This document shows positions 21,242 through 33,378 of a stretch of DNA of 64,000 bases, one piece after another; position 1 is the stretch's first letter, and each line of letters begins with the position of its first letter. The notes under the pieces are model-generated. The model made no database searches and had not been told where the DNA came from. It saw only the letters and a program-made list of their open reading frames with translations. Source of the stretch: Epiperipatus broadwayi (Eukaryota > Onychophora > Udeonychophora > Euonychophora > Peripatidae); the NCBI GenBank assembly GCA_028023455.1, contig JAQFVV010006273.1, positions 2,356,001 through 2,420,000 of the forward strand. The letters are read 5' to 3'. The position numbers were made by a program, and so were the translations under genes.

Positions 21242-22969
21242 CTATAACCTCTCAATGCTTGAATATGATCTAGTACTAAAACCACTTTTAAATCCAGCTT
21301 GTTCTCTTGGTTGGTGAAAATCCAAGGTTCTCTGTAGACGAGTTGTAATTATCTTGGTAAAAATTTTATATAAAACTGATAAAAGGCTGATAGGTCTGTA
21401 ATTTCTAATATCTTCTTTATCACCTTTTTTAAATATTAATATTATTACTGCATTCTTCCAATCATCCGGTACATCTTTATCATTTAGACATTTGGTATAT
21501 AACTTTGCTAATATTTTTTCTGTTTCTTCACCTGCTTCTTTTAATATATCAATTATAATTCCATCATTACCTGGAGCCTTTCCTTTTTTCATACATTTAA
21601 TTGCATTTCTCACTTCTTTATTTAAAATTCTGGGCAATTCGGAAGATGTAATAGATATAGGAGGTACTTGTTCTTTATTACTATATAATTCTTGATAAAA
21701 ATCTTCTACCAATTTCATAATGTCATCCCTCTTTTTAGTAATAATTCCATCTTTTTTCCTTACTGCAGATATAAATTTCCTACTAATACCAAAATGTTGT
21801 TTAACATTCTTGAGACTTTTATTTTCTTCTACAGCTTTTCTTGCTAGTTCACAGTTATACTTTCTTATATCATTTTCAACTCTTTTCCGCACCATTTTAC
21901 AAAATTCGAGATATTCAATTCTTTTTAATGCATCATTCTTGCATATCTTCATATTCCTTCTTTTCTTCATAAGTTCTCTAGTCTCAGTAGAAATTTTATT
22001 AGTCAATTGCTGCTTTTTTCTACCAGCTATCTTTGTTGCAGTTTTTAAAAGTGTATCAGTTATTTTCATATTAATTTCATTCAAATCTGAATCATGTTCA
22101 AAATCTACTAATACTTGAAACCGATTTGTAAGTTCTAATTTAAATTCATTAGAATGTTTCTGAAGATTAGGAATATCAACTGTAAATATAGTTTTTCTTA
22201 ATAATTTTTGTCTCTCTAGTTTTACATTAACATGTATCTTACCCCTTACTAATCGATGATCACTTCCTGTGTTAAATTTATTAAGAACATTACAATCTTG
22301 AAATATGTATTTCCTGTTAGTCAAAATATAATCCAATTCTGCTGTACCTTCATTTGGATGCTTCCATGTCCATTTCCTTCTAACATTTTTCTCAAAAAAA
22401 GAATTCATAATATAAAGTTTTTCCTTCTCTGCAAACTCCACAAGTCTATGTCCTCTCTCATTTCTATTACCATAACCAAAATTACCTACAACACTTTCAT
22501 ATTTCATTTGTTTACCAATTCTAGCATTAAAATCTCCCATAACAATTTTAAAATGTTGTTTACTCTGATCAAAAGCCTTTTGTACATCCATATAAAAATC
22601 TTCTACTACTTCATCACTGTGAGAACTTGTTGGGGCAGAAACCTGAATTATCTGCATTTGATATCTGCTATTAAGTTGTATAACTAATCTTGCCACTCTG
22701 TCTGATACACCACCAATCTCCACAATATTGTTCTTCCACTTTTTATTTATAATGAATCCTACTCCACTTGTATTTCCAATATTTGTGCCTTTATAATAGA
22801 GCATATGTCCACTTTTTAAATCAATTGTCTCTTCACCTTTTCTTCTAACTTCACAAAGTCCAATAATATCCCATTTAATATAAGAGAGTTCTTCTTCTAA
22901 TTCTTGCAATCTTCCTTCACTTGAAAGTGATCTGCAGTTGTAAGTACCTAAATAAAAAGTCGTCATCAA
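21242..22969 (-). CDS. RTE endonuclease and N-terminal reverse transcriptase domain
   Basis: 575 residues, then TAG. The N-terminal part is an apurinic-like (exonuclease-endonuclease-phosphatase) endonuclease. Asn11 lies in TYNCRSLS, Glu40 in GLCEVRRK, Asp146/Asn148 in GDFNARIG, Asp213 in ELDYIL and the SDH motif is at 236-238. These are the usual metal-binding and catalytic residues and all are present. From about residue 450 come RT motifs: [38 protein letters not shown] (motifs 0 to 2), and [12 protein letters not shown]. The frame is then lost just before the region leading to motif A. The protein would nick the target and reverse transcribe the element's own RNA. Confidence 0.85.
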   Translation of the reverse strand: MMTTFYLGTYNCRSLSSEGRLQELEEELSYIKWDIIGLCEVRRKGEETIDLKSGHMLYYKGTNIGNTSGVGFIINKKWKNNIVEIGGVSDRVARLVIQLNSRYQMQIIQVSAPTSSHSDEVVEDFYMDVQKAFDQSKQHFKIVMGDFNARIGKQMKYESVVGNFGYGNRNERGHRLVEFAEKEKLYIMNSFFEKNVRRKWTWKHPNEGTAELDYILTNRKYIFQDCNVLNKFNTGSDHRLVRGKIHVNVKLERQKLLRKTIFTVDIPNLQKHSNEFKLELTNRFQVLVDFEHDSDLNEINMKITDTLLKTATKIAGRKKQQLTNKISTETRELMKKRRNMKICKNDALKRIEYLEFCKMVRKRVENDIRKYNCELARKAVEENKSLKNVKQHFGISRKFISAVRKKDGIITKKRDDIMKLVEDFYQELYSNKEQVPPISITSSELPRILNKEVRNAIKCMKKGKAPGNDGIIIDILKEAGEETEKILAKLYTKCLNDKDVPDDWKNAVIILIFKKGDKEDIRNYRPISLLSVLYKIFTKIITTRLQRTLDFHQPREQAGFKSGFSTRSYSSIERL

Positions 22970-23085
22970 ATGGCAGCCTGGGTCTGCCTCCAGGATATTC
23001 TTAGCACCCTCCGCCTTCGGCCATCAACCGCTGCCTTGGTTGGTGACTTTACAGCCTCCTGGGATTAAGGGCCATGCTTTATTTT

Positions 23086-26075
23086 TGTCTGTCATAATTG
23101 TATAATTGGGAAAAATCTTTATCATTTACACAAACATTCATTCTGCTTTATCAGGCACTGAGAAGAAAGACCATGGTGTTTCTTGATCTTAAACTCAGAG
23201 GTAAAAAGCCAATAAACTCACCACGCTGGCTAATGCGTTAATTAAACTATTTCTAAAATTAAAAACTCATTTCAAGAATTTAGTTTTATTTATCTACAAG
23301 ATGTTTATCCAGAACTAGTGTTCCAAAAGTAAATACATAATTCATATTTTAAAATAACTATTAATACATGAAAAAAAACACACTCAAAAATTTTTTTTCA
23401 TAACATGAAAAAAATATAAATACCAAGAATAACAGAAACTGATAAACCCACAGATAACTCTTTCTTCATTCTACATGCATGATTTTCAAAAATTGTTATT
23501 ATATCTTTAATAAATAAATAAATATTTAAAGTTACATGCTTCTTTATTATATAAACATTGAATGTTTATTTGGTGGTTTTTTTATATTTAGAGACATACA
23601 ATTCAATAACATCTAATGAAAACATTAGATTTTATTTATTAATAATTAACTTATCAATATTTTTAATTAAATCAAATGATGATAAAATTGTTAGTTTATC
23701 AAATCTCAAATCATTTTGTAAATGTTTTCTAAACTAGAATACTGCTTTAAAAAACATATATGATTAGCAAGTGTATTTTTTTATTTATATTATTAATTAT
23801 GTGTACAGGAAACATATATCATTAAGATTTTTTTCAATGAATAAAAGAATAAGCAATTATATATGAATGTGCACATTTTCCCACTTTATTCAATTTGCAT
23901 AATAAACTCATATTTAAATAAGATAAATCAAATTGTATTTAAAAGTAGTATATTTTTAAAATATAATATATAATAGATATTTATATAAAAATAAATGATT
24001 TTTAAAAGAAAAAAATGATTGAATATTTTAAATTATAGATTATCTTTTATTATTTTTTTAATCATAATTATTATGTGATGTGTTTTAAAATTAAAATGTT
24101 AATATTATGCCTAATTTAATGCTAAAGTATTGTTTGACAAAGAGAAAATGAAGTTAAAAATTATCTATCATTATTATTAAAAAAGAAAAGATGAAAATTT
24201 TATGTCTATTCATTTTAAACAGCAAATTTAATAATAACAATTTCTATCTTGTTTGAGAAGGTGATTTATTGTAAATAATTTCTTAAGAACATTATAAATA
24301 TAAAATACTAAATATGAGTGTGATCTCTTTCTTCTAGATAGTAAAATCTACTTGTGTTTTACATTTTTACCAAATTTTAATTATCATTTGCAAAATTGGC
24401 ATCAAGCTAAACAAGGAATATAATTAAAATGATGGATATAAAATGCAATCAGAATACAAAATTTCATGCAGTAAAAAACAAATTTTCATAAAATTTTTAT
24501 TCTGGCTCGGAAAATTATAAACCAATCCAAAACTTTTATAAAAATTGTCAGCAGTATACAATTTTCATTGATCACTGTGTATTATCATTTGAGTGTGATT
24601 TCTTAATTAAAAATAACAAAAGTTTCCACATACTTCCAAATATTTAAATAATTTCAACTGTTAAAAAACTATTAAAATTATCAAAATTCCATTGTTAATA
24701 ATTATCGTAAAATATTTATGTAGAGCTCTATTAGTAATGAGATAAACAGCAGAGTTTTCCGGTTGGATTTATTGCTTTTTTAAAAAATAAATAAATACAA
24801 ACTTAAATGTTAACTAATGCACATATTGCTATAACTTAATTAAGTTTAGCTTGACACACTAAAGATTCCTGAATTAAAGGTCAGCCTATCATTTCTGGTG
24901 GGTAAATATAACATGCCTCTTGAACAATTGATTCAACATTTTTGAAATAATATAACAAATTTCCAAAACTATTTATACACTTTGTTATAAAAGATTATAA
25001 ATTTGTTAATCTAGTAGTAATTTATCATTTAAAAATAATTAGGATCAGATAAGTAGAATAAGCAGATGACATCTTTTATTCATATCTTCATTATGTCTTT
25101 CTTATAGTTTAAAACTAACAAACCATTTATTTATAAAGAGCAACTAAGTATCATATATATTTTAGTATATATGTATTAAATTTAAAGTTTTTAGTATTAT
25201 AACACTATCACTTTTAAATAAAATTAAGTATATATGTATTAAATTTAAAGTTTTTAGTATTATAACACTATCACTTTTAAATAAAATTAATTTTTTCTGT
25301 GTATTAATTTTTAACTATATTTAAAAGTGTTTTATTTATTCACAATGTCTTCTAGTGTGTTTTTGATATTTATAGAATCAAATCATTTGTCTATTTTTTT
25401 GGTAAAAAGTAGTTATTTACATATAAAGTTATCATTGCTATTATTCCAATTATTTATGATATCTTAGTTATGTTACACTTCTTTTATGTTTAACTTTAAT
25501 TGTACAGTTAAAAATACATAACGTTTTGTAAAATAATATTGTATAACAAAGCTAAATCTTTTTTTTATGATCTTATGTTTTTTTTTTAAAAAAATTAATA
25601 TGATCACTATTTACGTATTTAATTAACTTGTTATATATTTTCTGAAAGGTATGAGTGATTGCAACATTGTTAAAATTTCATATTTCCACAAAGTGCATCA
25701 AAGGTAATTTATACATTTTGATATTTTTTGAGCTGAGCTCAGTTTCAAATATATAAATTTCATCACACTTCTTTCTTCTACAACAACAACATAAAATATT
25801 GAATTAAATTTTATATACATAAAAAGTGAATCAAAAACATTCACTACTTTTTCAATTATTTTTTATAAACTTTATTATGGCATAATTCAAAAATTTATCT
25901 GAAACATAAAATAAAAAAACAATCTATGCAAATCTAAAAATTACAAAAATCATATATAATTGATATAAGCATTAATAAGAAAAGCTTAAAATAAATTTTA
26001 TTATATTATGCTAAAATAAAATCCTTGTTTTTTACTTCACCTTTGAATGGTAAGTTTTAAATTGCACTTTATGCA
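23086..26075. other. Intronic AT-rich sequence without recognised gene
   Basis: About 3 kb, among the most AT-rich parts of the window. Only the 63-bp duplication at 25164 stands out. No open frame or motif of interest was seen. Confidence 0.5.
25164..25289. repeat. Exact tandem duplication of 63 bp
   Basis: Two back-to-back copies starting AGTATATATGTATTAAATTT (25164 and 25227) are identical as far as I can read. Such perfect identity indicates a recent replication slip or an assembly duplication. Confidence 0.9.
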
Positions 26076-26352
26076 AAAAAGTGAAGCTTATTATCATTAA
26101 AAAATAATTGTATGGCTAAGCACTTTCAGAGAACTTAAGTCTCCATATTCATAGCCTACTTTAAGTGAAGTTTAGTAGTAATTTATGCAAAATTTATGCA
26201 AAGTTTTCTTTCATAAAGACCATTTTCTGGAGATTGTAAAGCACAATTCCTTTCGGTTTATTGCATAGTTGTCATTTGCAATAAAGCATGCCTTCTTAAT
26301 TTTTTGTTTCATATCATTACATTCAGTGCACCATACTTTTGCCATAGTGGGT

Positions 26353-26562
26353 TCAAACACATGGCCTGTTGTTTTTTTGGTGCTCAAAGAATATGGATTT
26401 GTTTTCAGTATTATTTAGAGCTTTCCTGTATAAATAATGATGTTGAGATGTTCTGGTGGTAATGTTGGCATAGGTCTCTCCATAATATGCTGCTCTACAT
26501 CCATTGATTGGGCATGAAATTTTATAAACTGCTTGGGCTATTTTATCTGAAGGTATTGTTTA
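26353..26562 (-). pseudogene. GIY-YIG endonuclease domain of the Penelope-like element
   Basis: About 70 residues open. VYKISCPINGCRAAYYGETY is the GIY-YIG core with its CPINGC zinc-ligand pair; the YIG triad reads YYG here. It is followed by TTRTSQHHYLYRKAL (Arg of the catalytic site and H ligands) and IFFEHQKNNRPCV (the late H...C). It is out of frame with the upstream spacer TTNRMINNTF. Confidence 0.78.
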
Positions 26563-26952
26563 TCATTCTGTTTGTTGTGGGTGGGGTGTGGAATCCTAGT
26601 TCAAAGGACTCAGCAAATATTTTATAATATTTCCTAGCAATTGATGGTATGTAAGGTAGCAACATTCTTGGTTTATTGTTTCTAATTGTGTCAGTTTGTA
26701 GCTTAGTTTGAAATTGCCTAATCTTTTTGTAGATAATGTTGTATAAAAATCCAACATTTTCCAGATCTTTAATATAATTTGTGAGGTTCTTTTTGTGGTC
26801 AGTATTAAATTTATATGAGTCTATGATTTCTGTGCAGGAAGGATGTGAGTTCAGCCAATTTGTGTGAGTTGGATGAGTTTGAGTTTGGATATATAAATCC
26901 TCGAATTTCCAATAGTTTGATTATCACGGTGTAGGTAAGTTGGTGTGGGTCT

Positions 26953-27350
26953 CTATGAACTCAGATATTTTTTAGTTATGCAGTTAATTGTTAAGGAGAT
27001 TTGTGTTTTCAGCTCTTTTTGAATATTCATTATTATTTGTTCTGGTGCTGCTATGAATACATCGTCAACATAGGTTGTATATATTATTTTTGGTTTAATT
27101 TGCATAGTACTTAGTATTTGCTTTTCAAAATGATTGAGGAAAATACTAGCTATTATTCCACTTATTGGGAGGCCCATTGGCCATCCATTATTACCATTAA
27201 ATGTGGCCACAATATTTTGATCCATCCATTTCAAAAAATTTCACTGTGCTTGTGAGCAATTATTACTTGTAAGTTCAGCTACAATAATGTCAATTGAGCT
27301 TTTATGGTTAATTGACCCATATAGCTCTGTTACAACCAGTGATGCAATAC
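26953..27350 (-). pseudogene. Penelope-like RT palm (motifs A to C)
   Basis: In-frame segments read SLVVTELYGSINH (motif A, about 27317-27346), NNGWPMGLPISGIIASIFLN (motif B) and TTYVDDVFIA (motif C, catalytic Asp pair). Motif A normally reads SFDV..LY; here the catalytic Asp is Val, and a stop (TGA) lies between motifs A and B, so the enzyme is dead. The frame ends at a stop at 26953. Confidence 0.78.
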
Positions 27351-27447
27351 TAAATTTAGGTTTGATCCTGGCCTGTTTAATTTTAATAATGAATTCAAAA
27401 GATGAATTAATAGAATGTGTGCCAAAACCTATTCTTTTGAGAAGCCA

Positions 27448-27948
27448 TTAATTTATCATTTTTGTGATATTGACATAATGCACTCCGCCAAAGCCTGCCA
27501 TCAATCTTAACAGCACATTAGGTTTATGTAACAATGTTAGTGAATATTTTGGGGGCATAGATGTGGATGGATATATATGATAATATTGGGCCTTTGAGAA
27601 AGCCTTGTTGCAATGTTTGCGAAGTATAGATGCTATAAATTTATGTCTATTTACTTTATTATTAAAATTGGCTATCTCCTCAAATTTCAAATTGCCAATC
27701 TGCTTATTAATTTTATTTAAATAATCTCCTCTGTTTATTAGAATGAATCTATTCCCTTTATCTTCTTTAATACAAATGATATTGTTATCTGCTAGAAACT
27801 TTTTTGTGTTTTTAATTTTAGTGCTCCATTTGTCTATGTTCCGGGTCAGTGGATTGTGTTGGATTGCCTTTGCGAGTTTGTTGATGAATGTGTCTTTTTG
27901 GGGATTGTCCATAACATTCGCTTCTACATCTGCTATTAACTCCATCAT
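27448..27948 (-). pseudogene. Penelope-like RT, N-terminal region
   Basis: 166 residues, open. RNIDKWSTKIKNTKKFL and IIC-IKEDKGNRFILINRGDYL are the Penelope N-terminal block, in which D.G...V.....Y is typical; here it is DKGNRFILINRGDY. PPKYSLTLLHKPN matches the PKIYGLPKIHK region but has lost the usual Leu-Pro-Lys-Ile core (SLTLLHKPN). It ends at a stop before motif A. Confidence 0.75.
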
Positions 27949-28160
27949 ATGATATCACCATTGGCTGCCTGCAAACCTCGGTCTGAGTTCCAGTATGTTA
28001 CACACCTCTGTAGGCGGAGTTTTATTAGTGAGGTTAATGTATGATGTTTTTCTTTCTTCAATATTGATATTTTGTTTATTGGTGAGAAATGAGAACTTCC
28101 ATTTAAATTTATGCGAGCAACTTTTGATACTTTGATTCTGATAGCATACTCATATGTAAA

Positions 28161-30430
28161 TAGTTTAAAATATAATAACAAACATATAAACTAATATTTT
28201 ACAAAAAATTAATTTCTTCATTTTTTTAAATTTTAAATTGAGAATGCGATTTTTAACATTGTGAGGAAAATTTTACAAAGGTTTTTTTTAATGTTAATTT
28301 CATTCTCTGTTAAAATAACAACACAACAATATCAAAAAATAAAAAGAGAACATCAACAAACACATTTGTTGATGTATTTTGTATTATATACATATCTTTT
28401 TATATTTTTTGATTTGTATATTTTGTTTTTATTTACATTTTAAATAAATTTCTGAATTATTCCATAATAAAGAATGTAGAAACTAATTAAAATGTAGATA
28501 AGTAAGTATATATTAAAATATTAAAAAATAAAGGTGAGAATCAATATTCATAATAATAATTATAGAAACATTCAAGTACATTCAGTTATTTTCATAACCA
28601 TTTTAAATTGCAAAACATTTTGAAAATAACTGAAATTATTTCTATGTTTTTATAATTGTTATTATGAATATTTGTTGTTATCATAAATACTACATTATTT
28701 TATTAATTACTATTAAAATTGTTAATTGTAACAGGTATTTTATTTGATTTATATATGTATAAAATTTAGTTCAGTAAAATCAATTTATTTTAATAAAATC
28801 CTTATGAAATATATATTTTCATATTTAACAATGACAATTCATTAAACAATTTTATTTTAAACTTTGATTATGTCATATATTGGGTATTTATTCACCCATT
28901 ATATTTTATATTAGATATCAAATATTCATTTATTCATTCTTACATTTATTATCATTAATCAATAAGTGGACAGATACTGCATATTTAACATTTCAAATAA
29001 TATCATAGTAATATTGTTTTTTTATTAAACCAAAAAATAATTAATTTGCAAGTTATTTTTAAATATGTAGATTTCATTAAAAAAAAAATCCATCACAAAG
29101 TGTAAAACGCTTTCTTTTATTTGAATATCTACAAACTATAACATAAAATAAAACATTTTATATATGTTCTAATTGAACAGACACAATTACCTTTATAATA
29201 AATTTTCACTTTTATTAGATAGTTCTAAATAGTCATTCAACTTGTAGATCATATTTAAATCAAATATCATTCATCAAAAACAATTTATATTTTCAAATAT
29301 CTTTCAACTTGTATGGAATTTATGTAATGGTAAGTTGGTGAAATGATGCTTTCTATAAACCCTTATTAAAATTCCAACCTTCTTTAATAAATTTATTTTT
29401 GCTTTAAAAATTATATTAAAATTCTAATTTTTATTTGTAATATTGTGTTTTCATTATGACAGAAAATATAAAACAACTGAAATTCTGATAGCATAAACTG
29501 CAGAAAAATATATTTTCATGGAAATTTTATATATTGAATTTTAGTGACAAAGCTGCCTCTCGTTACCGTTTATATTTTCTGACAATTATGTTAATTATAT
29601 AACACATAATAATTTAATTTTATATAAATAATGAAAATAATTAATACTTTCTTAAATCTTATTTTCAGACATTAAACTAATTGAGTTAATTATTAAAACA
29701 GATTTGCAAATACCCATTTTGTACGTTTAAAATAAATTATTGGACAAAATTTAGATTTTTATTTTTAATCTATTGAATAAATTTTATTAGTTGCATAAAA
29801 CTTTACATTATTAGCATTGATATTCGTACTTTTTAAAATAAAAAATAATATAAGAACATAACCACAAAATATATATAACTTACGTCATTACTATATATAT
29901 TTGGAATAATTAATGGTGGGGCATTTTCACATGAGGTGTTGATTATTATTATTAATCTTATAAAAGTAAGTATTGCATTGCAATAAATATATGTAATAAT
30001 TAATAATATACTAACCAAGCAATTTTCAATGTTCTTAAAAAGATCTTTATAAAAAAAAACATTACATTGCAATTATTCATCAATATGTGTATATATATAG
30101 TTATAAACATATTTTGTCATAATAAAAGTCTTTAGTTAATAAGATTAAATTAATAACTGTATGCAGGGTTTGATATTGTTATTAACAGCCTGTGTAAGCA
30201 TATAAAATGGTGATGAAAGATTAAATTAATATCGTATAATAATGTTTAAATGTAAAAACTAAAATCACTCTTGCTAAGCAAGAGTCATAGAAAAAAATGA
30301 CAACCGCTACTGTCATGCAAATTTTTAATACTTGTTTATAATATTCTCAAAATATTTTTTTAAATTAGTAAACTTGATTTTTAGCAGATTATTTAACTTA
30401 AAACTTTCATAATATCTACTGATAACATAC
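28161..30430. other. Intronic AT-rich sequence without recognised gene
   Basis: AT-rich; contains the hairpin at 28543-28672. The frames at 28261-28443 and 29833-30072 are low-complexity hydrophobic strings expected by chance. Confidence 0.5.
28543..28672. repeat. Palindromic hairpin element, about 130 bp
   Basis: Left arm AATATTCATAATAATAATTA...TTCAGTTATTTTCA and right arm TGAAAATAACTGAA...TATAATTGTTATTATGAATA are reverse complements with few mismatches, around a short centre at about 28600-28615. MITE-like in form. Confidence 0.7.
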
Positions 30431-30590
30431 CTTACTGTTGATGCAAATATAATTGGATCTTGTGGAATTATAGAAATTTTAGAACGAAGGTATTTAAGTG
30501 GCATTTCCTGAATATCCATTCCATCAATTAATATGCGACCAGCTGCCAATGGGACCAATCGGAATAATGCTTGAATAAGAGAGGATTTTC
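30431..30590 (-). CDS. ABCC transporter exon: Walker A end to Q-loop
   Basis: A 160-bp exon that starts in phase 1 with the Walker A residues GKSS. It continues [23 protein letters not shown], then the [13 protein letters not shown]-loop, IIFASTVR. The Lys and Ser of GKSS bind ATP phosphates, and the Gln of IPQDP is the Q-loop glutamine that senses Mg-ATP and contacts the membrane domain. The acceptor is cttttaaaag and the donor gtatgt. It follows the 55.9-kb exon after an intron of about 25.3 kb and precedes the 15.1-kb exon. An open frame runs through the donor, but TVR|YNLDPF across the splice is the family-standard sequence, which fixes the exon end. No disabling change seen. Confidence 0.92.
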
Positions 30591-32480
30591 CTTTTAAAAG
30601 AAAAAAAATAGTTATCCAATATATTTATTAATCATCTATATATCTAAATAGAATTGAGGTCTATTAGTAACATTTTATAAACTATAAATATATGTTTGTA
30701 CGTAAATGAAAATTGAAAGGCAAAGAAAATCCAGCATTTCAAAGGCTGACTTTTTGCATGGATTACATTAATATTTAAATAATCCTAATGGAAAGTCATT
30801 TTCCAATTAAATTTTTTAAATTGAATCTTATTTATTTTTATTAAAAAGACAGATTTTTACTTTGGGAGTTTATACAAATTTTAAGACCTGACAACAAAGC
30901 TAGGATGTGATTCATGAATCTTAGTCTGTAGAATCTGTCACTCTGCCATTGTAATAAATCATGTAATGTAATATATATATATTGTACCAGTCAGAATTGT
31001 ATGTTCGTCTAATAAGAGCTAGCATCTAGGCAAAAGTACTTTGAATCCAATCATGTGCAAGATATATAAGTCAGGAACAATCATGAACTCTGCCCTCTTG
31101 CCTATTTTCCAGATCTATAACATTACAAACAACATTTCTGATGATAACAAATGAAATTTTATTTATTCCTGCGGAAAAACAAGAGATCTACAGGGAATTA
31201 TAATACTACTAGGCTTCAAACCCCAGCCTCCAACAGAATGAAATAGCTTAAGATTATAATTAGATTTTTCATAAAATTCATTAATAAATCTAGAAATTGG
31301 CCTAAGGTCAAGGGAAATCAGCTATATATAATGCAATCCAATTAACGATGTGCATGCATAAATGAAGAGGCAAAGCAGAATTAAATACTAATTATATGGT
31401 TAATTTATTAATATTAGAAAAATTAATGAACATATATTTAATTTAACAAACAGTTGTGAATCTATTTATATATAACACTAATAGAGTTTATGGGTTTCAC
31501 ATGATTATGAATGTTGATTTGCGTATTGAAAAAAATTATATAATATAACATAAGTTACTGATTACATAATACGCAAATCTGCGATTGGATATTATGATTC
31601 AAAAAAAGAAATGTACAGATATTCAAAAGATGCGGCTTAATATGCTAACAGTAGAGACCAATTTTACCATATTATGACTTGGACGCTATGACTATTTTTA
31701 TGAAAAATAAATGACCTTAAAACAGATAAATGGGATGTAAGTTACATCACTTTATTATGGTTCATTTGAACCACATACGGAAATATTAATTTACATCATT
31801 TACTTAAACAGTTATTAGACTTTTAAATGTTCAGACAGAAAAGTTATTTGTATTTTATTCTATTCTTTTCTGACTAGAAAAAAATTATTTAAACATTGTT
31901 TGTTAGCGCACTCGAACATTGTTTCAATGAGAGGGCGGGTAGCTTAAATAAGCTTTAAAATGATATTCACTAACTTATAATATAAATGAAAATATGAGAC
32001 AGATTCAGAAATCATGGCATTATGTCTTACAGATTTAAAGTGGGCAAAATGTAAAAATATTAAACAAGAATCGCGGTGCTGACTAAAGTAATAATGCTTG
32101 AAAAGGTTGAGTCCATTTTACGACGAACGCTTCATCAATTTTATAAGAATATGAAATGTGCCTGTACACGTGACAGGTCAGCATTTGAAGAGGGGATGGC
32201 ATAGGAAATATCACAGTCTGATTGCCAGTGTTAACCCATGCTGAGCCTAAATGACAACCTGACAATATCCTGGAGCTGGTGCTTTCAAGCCCCATTCATG
32301 GATATGCCATTAAGTAAAATAATCATGTTCTCCGGGTTTTAAGTTTGACAAAGCAAAACGAGGAAATTTCATAATGTTATCTAAGTCAAGCAACAACTAG
32401 AAATGGATTAAGTCTTCACTCCATACACATTTTTCACAAACAAAAAAGTATTTATTAATTTCCTAGCTGCACTGATAAGA
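30591..32480. other. Intronic sequence with scattered repeat-like patches
   Basis: (AT)n followed by TGTACCAGTCAG at 30968-30990 resembles the left junction of the LTR elements but has no matching right end. GGCTTCAAACCCCAGCC near 31211 is B-box-like. A more balanced stretch at 31900-32330 gives a 70-codon minus frame (32083-32295) that I do not recognise. Confidence 0.4.
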
Positions 32481-32677
32481 AGTTTTCCAGCCCTTGAATG
32501 CATTTTTCAAATAACACCCACAGACCGACCACCACCTTCACACGGATATTTGTCTTTGCTTGTAAACCAACTTCAAAGCATTTGTGATCAGATGTCTTTT
32601 TTGGTTGTTGGTAGATACACCTATTGGACTATTTATAATATGCTATACCCAGACTAACAACATATCCTCACTCACCC

Positions 32678-33378
32678 ATGCTAAATATGAACAATAGTCT
32701 TCTGATGCAGAGATTTAAAAAGTGGTCAATGGAACCCAAATTTTTTGACTTTCTTTTAAAGGTAAATCTTCATGCTCTACCTACCTCCTATTTCCTTAAA
32801 TACTGCAGATTTTACAACAAGTGCCACAGGGAAGAAGAAACACAACAGCACCTATTTCACACCTGCACAGGCCTAACAAATACCCAAGAAATTATGATTA
32901 ACACATATAGACAAAATAATATCACACTTGATAACCTATTAGAGGTACTCAGTAAAGGCTCAATACCAGCACCTCATGCAGCAACTTTTTGTTTATATAG
33001 TTTCTGGTGCACCAGATGTACTTTCTGCCTTGGAGACAATACCACAAAGCACCCAGCCACATTCTCAAAGAAGCTCGAACAATTAAAGGCCAGAGATGGC
33101 AAAATTGCACACCCAGATATATTTGCTGCTACATGGTCACTATTAAAAACCTGAAACAAAACATAACCTAAAAAAAACAAATTATGACTTTTCTGTAACA
33201 AGAACAACTATTTTGTTGTTGTTTGTTTAACATATCCCTTTCTTTAATTATTCTTTCTGTTTGCTCTAAAGCTATATAGTTTTAAACCATGTATTTTCAA
33301 CAATGTAATTTTGGTTAACAACAAATTCATGTAATCTAATTCGTACAATAAAGTATATTATTGAAACACACAAAAAAT
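32678..33378 (+). mobile_element. Probable 3' end of a LINE-type element with zinc-knuckle ORF
   Basis: A 158-residue frame (32678-33154). Residues 43-64 read CRFYNKCHREEETQQHLFHTC, a C...C...EE...H.LF..C pattern like the cysteine/histidine knuckle behind the reverse transcriptase of many non-LTR elements. It is followed by a tail helix region (TFCLYSFWCTRCTF...). After the stop comes an A-rich 3' region ending in ACAATAAAGTATATTATTG, an AATAAA polyadenylation signal near 33348, and a short A-rich end at 33378. The RT core is not present, consistent with 5' truncation. Clade not determined. It is opposite to the host gene. Confidence 0.5.

Larger units (their letters stand above)
20118..23085 (-). 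mobile_element. RTE-clade (BovB-like) non-LTR retrotransposon, near full length
   Basis: About 3 kb on the minus strand. It contains an endonuclease-reverse transcriptase frame in two pieces (22969-21242 and 21221-20142), a short GC-richer 5' region (22970-23085) and a very short 3' end with a GAT-repeat tail (GATGATGATGAT on the minus strand at 20129-20140). Known: RTE elements are about 3.2 kb, carry an apurinic-like endonuclease fused to RT, have tiny 3' UTRs and end in short tandem repeats rather than poly-A. No target duplication could be assigned. It lies in an ABCC intron in the gene's own orientation. Confidence 0.88.
26080..28160 (-). mobile_element. Penelope-like element with RT and GIY-YIG remnants
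   Basis: About 2 kb on the minus strand with the full Penelope order: an N-terminal RT region (27948-27448), palm with motif A and YVDDVF (about 27350-26953), a spacer reading LLPYIPSIARKYYKIF (about 26670-26620), and a GIY-YIG domain (26562-26353). Frameshifts and stops separate the parts. Penelope-like elements use a telomerase-related reverse transcriptase with a GIY-YIG endonuclease to integrate. The ends are estimated from loss of similarity, not from terminal repeats. Confidence 0.82.

Noticed and set aside
20097-22687. Plus-strand frames across the RTE element
   Set aside because: Antisense shadows of the endonuclease and reverse transcriptase.
30968-31000. Another LTR start at TGTACCAGTC after (AT)n
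   Set aside because: No palindrome, no matching TG...CA far end and no repeat partner in the window.
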